From DAIDKA01 sp035487155 (lineage in GTDB: Bacteria; Pseudomonadota; Gammaproteobacteria; Steroidobacterales; Steroidobacteraceae), in contig DATHMK010000090.1 in NCBI GenBank assembly GCA_035487155.1, forward strand, positions 74,846-138,845: DNA of 64,000 nt, read 5' to 3'. Position numbers and translations under genes: made by a program. This document shows positions 28,001 through 34,795 of the stretch, in pieces; position 1 is the stretch's first letter; every line of letters begins with the position of its first letter. The notes under the pieces are model-generated. The model was not told the DNA's origin and did no database searches. It saw nothing but the letters and a program-made list of their open reading frames with translations.

Positions 28001-31000
28001 GGCAATGCCGTCGTCCTCGATGCGCCGGCGGGTGTCGCAGTGGCGGATGGCAGCACCCTGGGCGCGCGCGGTGCGAGCATCTCCCTGGCCTCGAACAGCA
28101 TCGGCTTCGTGGGGCCCGGCAGTGCCGGCAGCAGTGACACGCTGCTGATTGATCCGGCGTTGCTGGCGCAGCTCAACCAGGCCGGTTCGGTGCGCATTGT
28201 CAGCGCGGGCAGCATCGATCTGCTGGCACCGTTGACATTGGGCACCGGCACTTCTGCAGCGCCGGGGCTGCAGGCCCTGACGCTGGTGGCATCCAGCATC
28301 AATGATGCTGCGCCTCAGGCCTCATTCACGGCCGGCAGCATCAGCTTGCAGGGCAATGGCCCCGCTCCTGAGTCGGCGCTGGTGATTTCGCCGGTCAGCG
28401 GCGCGCAGTCGCTGACGTTCAGCGCAGACGAGATCGACTTCGGCGGTTTGGTGAACGTGACGGCAGGTGGGGTCACACCGACGGTGGGCGCCGGTACGCT
28501 GGCCATCAATGCCGGGCTCCAGGCTACCACCACCTTCAACGCCACCGGTTCCATCGTTGGCCAGGGCAGCGGTACGTTGGCCATCAGCGGCAACGTGGCG
28601 CTGAACGCTCAGCAGTTAACGGCCGGTGCCGGTTCCTCGGCCACCCTGGCGGCGAGCGGCGGTCTCAACATCGGGCAGCAGGGTAGCGCCGCCACCGCAT
28701 CCTCGCTGCAGTCCTCGTTGGGCGGCGGTCTCAATCTGAGCGCCCAGTCGATTGCCGACGACGGGTCCATTACCGTGCCGGGTGGCAATATCCGTCTGAC
28801 AGCGACCGCCGGGAACTTGATTCTTGGCAGCGGCGCGCAGCTGGATGCCTCCGGAATCGTGGTGGGCGTGGAGGATCAGACCCGCGGTGCGGCCGGCGGC
28901 GCGATCATTCTGGCTGCTACGGGCAATGTGACGCTGGCGCAGGGTTCGAGCATCAACGTGGCCGGCGCACAGGGCGCTGCGGACGGCTCCTTGGCCATCA
29001 CGGCCGGTGGCACTGCAATGATTTCCGGACAGCTGAATGCGGATTCGCCGGGCGATGTCTCCGGCGGCAGCTTCACCTTAAATGCAGGCCAGCTCAGTGG
29101 TGGGCTGCAGGGCCTCGCGGGCTCGCTCTCGGGCTTTGCGCGCTCGATCAGCGTGGAGAGCGGTAGTGGTGACCTCGACCTGTTGCAGAGCCAGACGCTG
29201 TCGGCCAACCAGGTGGTGCTGAGCGCCGACGCTGGCGGAATCGACATCGCGGGCACGATATCAGCGGCTTCGGCCGACATTCGGGGCTCCATCGGACTGT
29301 TCGCCAATGGCAATGTGACTCTGGAAAGCACGGGGACGCTGAGCGCCGAAGGCAGCACGGCCAATGACGATGCCAGTGGCCGCGGCGGCACCATCGAACT
29401 TGCCACCATCTCAGGTACGGTGAACCTGCCGGCCAGCAATACGGCAAGCAACGGCATCTTCACGGCGGGCCCACAGCAGGCAGGTGCGCTCATTCTGCGC
29501 GCGCCCACGGTGAACGGCGATGACGTGGCGATTTCTGAAATTGACACCAACCTGCACGGCGTCGGTCAGATCACAGTCGAACCGGTGCTGCAGGCGGCCG
29601 ACTATGCGCACTACGGCGGGGGCGCCACGCCAACGGGCGACTTCACCTCGCCTGCCAGCTGGACCCGCATCGCCGATACCGTCGACGGCTATGCGACGGC
29701 CGCGGCGGGTGTGGTGCCGGGGCGCCTTTTGCCGCAGGCCGCTGGCCAGGGGACACAGATGCCGCAGATGGTCCTCGAGCCCGGGGTGGTGATCACCGAG
29801 ACCGCCAATACCACCTTGACCAAGGCTGTGGATCTGAGCACGCTGGATGCGCCCATCGACCTGACGGTGCGCGCCGCGGATTCGCTGAACATCAATGCCA
29901 ATATCAGCGATGGCGTCGGCGGTTCCAGCTTGCTGGATCAGCCCGCCTCATCGTCCCTGCATTTTGTCGCCGGCGCCAATCTCGGGAGCGCCGATCCGCT
30001 GGGGACTGCGCCGGGGGAGGCGGCGACGTTGACCCTGGGTACTGCGGGTGCCAAAACCGGCAAGGGCGCCCTCGTGCAGACGGCGACCGGCAACATCGAT
30101 CTGGTGTCCTCGGGGAACGTCGTCATCAACAGCTTTTCGGGCGCCTACACCACCGGCGTGACACCGTCAGCCAGCACCGGCCCGGCGACCGGCTCGGTGA
30201 CCGGTGCCGGTACGTACACCTACATGGTGGACGGTGGCAATGTCAGCCTCAGTGCGGGCGGCAGCATCACCGCGGCGCCGGTGCAGGAGAACATTTCAGC
30301 GTGGCTGGCTATCGGCAGCATGACCTCCGGCAGTGTGCCGGTCGGAGTCTGGGGTACCAACCTTTCCGCCTATGCGGCCAACCCCTGGAGTGTGGCTACT
30401 CTGGGTGGTGGCGATGTGCGTATTTCCGCGGGCGGCAATATCACCACGCTGTCGGCTGCCGCGGCCGGCGGTATGAATGCCACGCCCACCGCACAGACCG
30501 AATACGCCAGCGGTGGCCTTGACGTCACGGCCGGTGGCAATGTGACAACCGGCCAGTTCTTTCTGGCCGACGGCAGCGGAACCCTCACGGCTGGCGGTGC
30601 ATTCAACACCTCGCCGTTTGCCGTCTCCGGCCTCTCCGCTCCACTGCAGGTGGGTTCACTGTTCGCAATGCAGGACTCACAGCTGGCGCTTTGGGCGCAG
30701 GACGGCATTGTCATCAGTGCTGTCGGCAACCCCACGGATCTATTGCAGCCCAAGGCGGCCGGCGCGGCCGCCAACGTGAACTACCTGTCCTATGCTGCCG
30801 ATTCATCCTTCACCGCCCAGGCCAGCGCCGGGGACGTGGTGCTCGCCAACAACTCCAATATCCTGCCGTACTTCACCGGCAAGCTGCCCGGCAGTCAGTC
30901 CAACAGCACCACCACCGCCTATTCGATCCTGCCGGGCACCGTGGATTTCGCCGCGCTCGGGCAGGACATCGACCTGTCCAGTGGTGCGGCCACACTGTTC

Positions 31001-32653
31001 CCCTCGGCCAGCGGTCAGCTGAATCTGTTCGCGGTCCGGGACATCATCGGCGGCTCAGCCGTGGCCATGTCGGATGCGCCCGCGGGCGCCTTCGCCACGG
31101 CCGCAGACACCGCGAATGGGGCCTTGGGCATGAGCTACAACTTTGACGCCAGCCTGCACGCCGGCAGCGATACACCGGCGCAAATCGTGGCTGGGCGTGA
31201 CATCACCAATCTGTCGCTGTCGTTGCCCGAATCGGCGCGCATCCAGGCAGGTCAGGACATCTCCAATCTGACGTACCACGGCGAGAACCTCGCCGCGAAC
31301 GACACGACCCTGATCAGTGCCGGGCGGGACATTACCTATCCCCTGATCTACGGTGTCAGTGGCATTGCTGCCAGCGGGTCTGACCTGATCAGCGTGGGTG
31401 GTCCGGGTTCCCTCGACCTGATTGCTGGTCGCAGTATCAACCTGGGCTTTGACGACGGCGTCATCACCACGGGCAACACGACGAACGCCAACCTGGCGCC
31501 CGGCGGCGCCTTCATCAACATGATCGCGGGTCTGGGCCAGCAGCCCGACTACAGCGACTTCCTGACCAAGGTCATCGAGCCGTCGACAACGTATACCCAA
31601 CAGCTCGTGACCTACGTCGGGTCCATCACTGGGCAGACGGGATTGACCACGGACCAGGCGCTGGCCGATTTCACCGCGACGAGCGGAGAACTGACCGCCC
31701 CGCAGCGCGATACCTTCATCGACCAGGTGTTCTTCAACGAACTGAACCTATCGGGGATCGAAAACAACACTGTGCCGGGCGCCGGCTACTCTCGCGGCTA
31801 CAACGCCATTGCCACATTATTCCCCGGGACTCCCACGGCACTGGGGCAGCAGGCGAACAACGACTTCAACGGCAGTCTCAACCTGATCTACAGCCAGATC
31901 TACACCGAGGACGGCGGCGGTATCTCGCTGCTGGTGCCGGGCGGGGACATCAATGTGGGCGTGGCCAATGCGCCGGCCGGCGGTCAGACCAAGCTGCCCA
32001 ACCAATTGGGCGTTGTGACGGCCAACGGCGGTGATGTGGACATCTACTCGTTGAGCGATGTCAATGTGAATAGCTCGCGCATTTTCGCACTCGGCGGTGG
32101 AAACATCGTCATCTGGTCGCAGCTGGGCAGCATCGACGCCGGCAATGGTGCCAAAAGTTCGTTGTCCATTCCCCCGCCAGTGGTCCAATACGACAGCCAT
32201 GGCAATCCCTACGTGGCATTCAGTGCCGCGGTGGCCGGCTCGGGCATTCGCACCATCCAGACCGGCTCCGGCCAGGTGGCCGGCAGCGTGAACCTGATTG
32301 CGCCGGTGGGTACGGTCAATGCGGGCGATGCAGGTATCGGTGCCGCGGGCGATATCAACATCAGTGCCGCCAGTGTGGTGGGCGCCGCCAATATCAATTT
32401 CGGCGGCACGGCCACGGGCGTGCCGGTGGCGGTCGGCGACATCACGGCGTCCGTGTCCGGCGCCGCCAGCGCCGCCAGCGGGGCCACGACCTCCGCGACG
32501 TCCTCCATTGATCAGAACAACGGCAACAATGCGCAGCAGGCCCCACTGGCCACCGCGGCGCTAGGCTGGCTTGACGTGTTTGTCACCGGCCTGGGCGAGG
32601 GTAACTGCAAGCCCGATGACACTGACTGTCTGAAACGTGAGTCGCAGAAGTAG
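22082..32653 (+). CDS. Giant TpsA exoprotein (filamentous-haemagglutinin/HMW1-like)
   Basis: 3523 residues, about 10.6 kb in one uninterrupted frame. The signal peptide is followed by the TPS secretion domain: NAILNWASFNIGAGALVQF, NKIYQNSPSSIFGTLNANGQVWLINPNGFVFG with the conserved NPNG. The rest is repetitive beta-helix sequence (GGSINV, GNVTLAQGSSINVAG, GGDVRISAGGNITT). By reading, the only cysteines are C42 and C47 near the mature N-terminus and C3509 and C3516 at the extreme C-terminus (GNCKPDDTDCLK), where an HMW1-type anchoring disulfide would lie. The chain is rich in Ser, Thr and Asn, suitable for O- or N-glycosylation. Genes for a GT41 transferase and a sulfotransferase follow at once. 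Likely a surface adhesin or fibre. Confidence 0.93.
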   Translation: MKIRQPRQSKVSRYAIAQAVSAALAYGHVGMAAPPPVLPVPCFAGTCAPGTTPGFSTKLPSGTLAGPGGFVTNGSAYATASGNTLTVTQTSSNAILNWASFNIGAGALVQFVQPSNTAVALNKIYQNSPSSIFGTLNANGQVWLINPNGFVFGSSATVNVGGLMASSLGLYGGDAQFTSGSLASNTGPALQSDGRTYVTDTAGTPVLGPDGMPEQVQVEVQPGAALTAGDAGRIMLAGQVVSNGGVVSAPDGQVLLAAGQTIYLQSSSDPSLRGLLVEVSNTTPTGVAATVPPSPPADVPVGTVANLGGGVLSAPRGNISLIGLAVNQSGRISATTSVSEDGSVLLQAAQGSITGSSNSAQLITTQGGTLTIGATSDIEVLPELSDTATTAAVAQPQMASSVQLTGQAVYLDGGTIDAPGGNLSVLAAADPSLGLQTEGNAAAQIRVGAGVNINLAGTTANLPMSSNLQAVQLFSNELENDPQQRDGALHGLTVDLDLQDGRPPLISESSWLSILQGVQEDVAQRTAAGGSASFQSEGDIVIAQGSTINVSGGLWNYAPGAVQTSQLMGADGQAYNIETANPSLTYTGVLNPTYTQSWSGFGVQTTGTTPGMGGQIQSGYTQGFSAGTVSLAAPAMVMQGTLIGTAVNGAFQRNGASIPADSLAAVVANGGTIPSSGAVAMASGGTLVIGDPVGPAGQVAQGNLPQFFAPAVTFTSHPAAVSISDGAALPPQPLQLSPDYLVNGFQNTEIFSDSTVTVPSGLPMNLGAGGSLLVVAPNISIGSSIEAPGGAINLESVETVRSSAIALRPGINVADNVTLDVSGLWTNDTDLASTNPQGATLQDGGSITLSLALNPNWLPTGIWPSATEASTLSGYSSFSPTGELSLGSGVNLLADGGAWLKSSNTLVGGSGGSINVGASSYGAGLQVGAGTNIQAFGVQGAAGGSFALQAPRILVQDGSSWSGAQSLDDSLAPGGFFGVGSALFSKDGFSQLSLTATGLAAPDSDSNDVLTVAAGTSIDAVAQTLQLTGTFVGRPSGGEVLGFSQPQLLPAASQTPSSLNFQSQLTNSYFGNQLIMGSVDVQPGALIQVGPGASGSIALASQGSILESGILRAPGGSISAHITVPTTPDDPGYVPGQDIEVGATAVLDVSGILVPTLNSLNLPLGTVLPGGSITLTADRGGIVADNGSMIDIAGASAAVDVQNTSGGSYVHTQVGSAGGALTLVSSESVSLLGTLSAAGGQGAPAQGTIEGGSLDLQLRAPLAAASGNTSPTLFEGPYSIQLVQSIDATVQPGFSGTAVLGIDQLEQSGIDSLTLSAGSAPIDAAGDMARGSIMFTSGGSPTLSMGRQITLDAPVISLFNSTQATITAPYVALTDSQQIPAAEAASVTGASAGSGALTINAQEIGLSGYNWIQSAGTVTLNAINDVQLLPVNATQASGTLYAGGNLNITAARVFPATLANYTLNASGDVSIARTAGTQGTPATPLSVGGTLNINANDIDDNGVVLAPFGAISLSGTNQLTLGANSYTSVSAGGSVLPFGQTTYGGQEWVYSAGNDTAPVSSIGSLTTTLANGAGSGSRTVTLSAQSVQLQDGATVDVSGGGDISAYEWVPGLGGSTDALGPAQAAASGLYAILPSAGPYAAYDLQQFTGSNTAIGQSVYLSSVPGLAAGFYALLPARYALLPGAYLIQAEPSYSGTAPGQLGLLADGTTVVGGYYSFGNGNAGLTGVAGAAGLRTGSGYTGFAVYPGSYGQQLAQYTITTGTQYFGPAASSAPAGTAPPTLPADAGTLALAVGSTLDLGQGSHVNTLAGSGGTAGTVDIYTVANSAQGSAAVQPAGLYLGAAGQAPAGDVVINPASLQAWNAGNLLLGGSEQGTNEINVTAGSVEFGAGASLAAGQITAVANSSISVDAGATLTATGGSGVVQSQAVTMTGGSNTANDAALLAVSNSTLPVAQRSGAGDAAAANINVAPATLSGNAVVLDAPAGVAVADGSTLGARGASISLASNSIGFVGPGSAGSSDTLLIDPALLAQLNQAGSVRIVSAGSIDLLAPLTLGTGTSAAPGLQALTLVASSINDAAPQASFTAGSISLQGNGPAPESALVISPVSGAQSLTFSADEIDFGGLVNVTAGGVTPTVGAGTLAINAGLQATTTFNATGSIVGQGSGTLAISGNVALNAQQLTAGAGSSATLAASGGLNIGQQGSAATASSLQSSLGGGLNLSAQSIADDGSITVPGGNIRLTATAGNLILGSGAQLDASGIVVGVEDQTRGAAGGAIILAATGNVTLAQGSSINVAGAQGAADGSLAITAGGTAMISGQLNADSPGDVSGGSFTLNAGQLSGGLQGLAGSLSGFARSISVESGSGDLDLLQSQTLSANQVVLSADAGGIDIAGTISAASADIRGSIGLFANGNVTLESTGTLSAEGSTANDDASGRGGTIELATISGTVNLPASNTASNGIFTAGPQQAGALILRAPTVNGDDVAISEIDTNLHGVGQITVEPVLQAADYAHYGGGATPTGDFTSPASWTRIADTVDGYATAAAGVVPGRLLPQAAGQGTQMPQMVLEPGVVITETANTTLTKAVDLSTLDAPIDLTVRAADSLNINANISDGVGGSSLLDQPASSSLHFVAGANLGSADPLGTAPGEAATLTLGTAGAKTGKGALVQTATGNIDLVSSGNVVINSFSGAYTTGVTPSASTGPATGSVTGAGTYTYMVDGGNVSLSAGGSITAAPVQENISAWLAIGSMTSGSVPVGVWGTNLSAYAANPWSVATLGGGDVRISAGGNITTLSAAAAGGMNATPTAQTEYASGGLDVTAGGNVTTGQFFLADGSGTLTAGGAFNTSPFAVSGLSAPLQVGSLFAMQDSQLALWAQDGIVISAVGNPTDLLQPKAAGAAANVNYLSYAADSSFTAQASAGDVVLANNSNILPYFTGKLPGSQSNSTTTAYSILPGTVDFAALGQDIDLSSGAATLFPSASGQLNLFAVRDIIGGSAVAMSDAPAGAFATAADTANGALGMSYNFDASLHAGSDTPAQIVAGRDITNLSLSLPESARIQAGQDISNLTYHGENLAANDTTLISAGRDITYPLIYGVSGIAASGSDLISVGGPGSLDLIAGRSINLGFDDGVITTGNTTNANLAPGGAFINMIAGLGQQPDYSDFLTKVIEPSTTYTQQLVTYVGSITGQTGLTTDQALADFTATSGELTAPQRDTFIDQVFFNELNLSGIENNTVPGAGYSRGYNAIATLFPGTPTALGQQANNDFNGSLNLIYSQIYTEDGGGISLLVPGGDINVGVANAPAGGQTKLPNQLGVVTANGGDVDIYSLSDVNVNSSRIFALGGGNIVIWSQLGSIDAGNGAKSSLSIPPPVVQYDSHGNPYVAFSAAVAGSGIRTIQTGSGQVAGSVNLIAPVGTVNAGDAGIGAAGDINISAASVVGAANINFGGTATGVPVAVGDITASVSGAASAASGATTSATSSIDQNNGNNAQQAPLATAALGWLDVFVTGLGEGNCKPDDTDCLKRESQK

Positions 32654-32656
32654 GCC

Positions 32657-34795
32657 ATGTCCGCCGCAGAAGCACAGTACCTGCGTCAGCTCGTGCAGCA
32701 ACGGCCTGGAGATCCGGCGCTGCAGCGCCGCCTGGGGAACACGCTCCAGGCCATGGGCGATCTGCAAGGGGCGGCGGCGGCCTATCGTAGCTCGCTGGAA
32801 CTGGATGCGGGCAACGTGCGCGGTCACAACAACCTCGGCCAGGTTCTGCAGGCACTGGGCGACCCGGACGGCGCCATCGCCTGCTACCAGCAGGCCATTG
32901 CACTGGATGCCGACTACGCCATCGCCCACAATAATCTCGGTATCGTCCACCACGAAGCGGGCGCGTATGAAGCGGCCGTAGGCTGCTTCGAGAAGGCCCT
33001 GGCGCTGCGACCCGCCTTCTTTCAGGCACATCACAACTGTGCCGGCGCGTTGCTCAAACTTGGTCGGATCGAGGCCGCCCTGAGGCACTGTGACCAGGCG
33101 CTGGCCCTGAATCCGCGCCTTGCGGAGGCGCACAGCCGGCGCGGTGATGTCCTGCGCCACTTGAACAGGTTGCTAGATGCCCATGAAGCCTATGGGCATG
33201 CGGTCCAACAGAAGCCGGACCTCGCTCATGCCTGGGTCAGCCTGGGTCGCATCATGATGACGCTTGAGCAGCCGCGCGAGGCGGTGCGCTACTTCGAACT
33301 GGCGCGGCCGTTGCAGCCGGACCTGGTGGACAGCCGTCTTGAATACGGTATGGCATTACTGGGATCCAAGCGGGTCGAGGAAGCCATCGCGGCGTATGAA
33401 AGACTGGCGGTGCTGTCGCCGCGGGGTTGGTATCTGCAAGGCATCGTCCGCGAAGCCCGCAATCATGCCTGTGACTGGCGGGATCTCGCGCAGGACCGCG
33501 AACGCATCGCGGCCGCGGTGGCCGCTGGCGAGCCGGTCTCTTCTCCCTTCGTGTTCCTGTCCATATGCGATTCCCCGCCTTTGCAGCGCCGTTGCGCGCA
33601 GATCTATGCGGCCCGCGAGACCCATGAGCAGCACGAACCGGCACCCTCATGGCCCGTGCGTCCCTCCGGGCGGCGTCTGAGGATTGCCTACCTCTCCGCC
33701 GATTTCCACAGCCACGCCACCGCCGTCCTGATGGCAGGCGTGTTCGAATCCCACGACCGGGATCAGTTCGAGTGCTGGGCCGTATCCTTCGGGCCTCCTG
33801 ATGCGGGTCCGATGCGCCAGAGGCTCGTACGAGCCTTTGAGCACTTTATCGACGTGCAGGGCATGGACGATGCAACGGCGGCCCAGACTGTGCGCGACCA
33901 GAGCGTGGACATCGTCGTCGATCTGAAGGGCTACACCACCGGCATGCGCGCCGGAATCCTGGGACGCCGCTGCGCGCCGTTGCAGGTGAGCTACCTGGGT
34001 TATCCGGGCACGCTGGGCATGCCCCAGATGGACTACCTCATCGCCGATCGTATCGTGCTGCCGCCGGAGCACGCGCAACATTACACCGAAAGGATCGTCT
34101 GGTTGCCGGACTCCTACCAGTGCAACGACAACACACGGTCGATTGCGCAGCAGACGCCATCTCGGGCAGAGGCAGGTCTGCCGGAGGCGGGTTTCGTGTT
34201 CTGCTGTTTCAACAACAACTACAAGATCACACCGACCGTATTCGAGGTCTGGATGTGCCTGCTGCGCGCGGTGCCTGGCAGCGTGTTGTGGCTGCTTGGC
34301 GATAATGACGCAGCGACGTGCAACTTGCGCGCAGAAGCCGCAGCACGTGGCGTGGAGTCAACTCGGCTGATATTCGCGCAGCGCACCGACCCCGCGGCAC
34401 ACCTGGCGCGCCATCGCCTGGCGGATCTGTTCCTGGATACGCTGCCCTACAATGCTCACACCACGGCCAGTGATGCGCTGTGGGCCGGGTTGCCGGTACT
34501 CACATGCCGGGGCAACGCCTTCGCGGGCCGCGTCGCCGCCAGCCTGCTTCACGCCGTGGGACTGCCGCAGCTGGTCACCACAAGCCTGGAGGAGTACCAG
34601 GCGCGCGCGCTGGAATTGGTGCGCGATCCGCCACAGTTGGCCGGTTTGCGGGCTCGTCTGGCAAGCAATCGCATGACACAGCCGCTGTTTGATACGCAGC
34701 GCTTCTGCCGTCATCTCGAGAAAGCTTACAGCGCAATGTGGCAGCGCTACGGGAATGGATTGCCGCCGGAGAGCTTCGAGGTTCCGGCGCTGTGA
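32657..34795 (+). CDS. SPINDLY-type O-GlcNAc-transferase-like glycosyltransferase (GT41) with TPR domain
   Basis: 712 residues, no signal peptide, cytoplasmic. Residues about 20-300 are TPR repeats (GHNNLGQVLQALGDPDGAIACYQQAIALDAD and others). The GT41 catalytic region includes LSADFHSHA (catalytic-base His region), DLKGYTTG, VSYLGYPGT, FCCFNNNYKITP (Lys equivalent to the OGT sugar-nucleotide-binding Lys) and LDTLPYNAHTTASDALWAGLPV. These enzymes move GlcNAc or other sugars from nucleotide donors onto protein side chains. It starts three bases after the tpsA stop, so the TpsA protein is its obvious candidate substrate, as HMW1C acts on HMW1; that pairing is inferred. Confidence 0.88.
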   Translation: MSAAEAQYLRQLVQQRPGDPALQRRLGNTLQAMGDLQGAAAAYRSSLELDAGNVRGHNNLGQVLQALGDPDGAIACYQQAIALDADYAIAHNNLGIVHHEAGAYEAAVGCFEKALALRPAFFQAHHNCAGALLKLGRIEAALRHCDQALALNPRLAEAHSRRGDVLRHLNRLLDAHEAYGHAVQQKPDLAHAWVSLGRIMMTLEQPREAVRYFELARPLQPDLVDSRLEYGMALLGSKRVEEAIAAYERLAVLSPRGWYLQGIVREARNHACDWRDLAQDRERIAAAVAAGEPVSSPFVFLSICDSPPLQRRCAQIYAARETHEQHEPAPSWPVRPSGRRLRIAYLSADFHSHATAVLMAGVFESHDRDQFECWAVSFGPPDAGPMRQRLVRAFEHFIDVQGMDDATAAQTVRDQSVDIVVDLKGYTTGMRAGILGRRCAPLQVSYLGYPGTLGMPQMDYLIADRIVLPPEHAQHYTERIVWLPDSYQCNDNTRSIAQQTPSRAEAGLPEAGFVFCCFNNNYKITPTVFEVWMCLLRAVPGSVLWLLGDNDAATCNLRAEAAARGVESTRLIFAQRTDPAAHLARHRLADLFLDTLPYNAHTTASDALWAGLPVLTCRGNAFAGRVAASLLHAVGLPQLVTTSLEEYQARALELVRDPPQLAGLRARLASNRMTQPLFDTQRFCRHLEKAYSAMWQRYGNGLPPESFEVPAL

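Noticed and set aside
22082..32653. Repeat structure in tpsA as a CRISPR or mobile-element array
   Set aside because: The repetition is at protein level (beta-helix coils) within one open frame; no identical direct repeats with spacers were seen.
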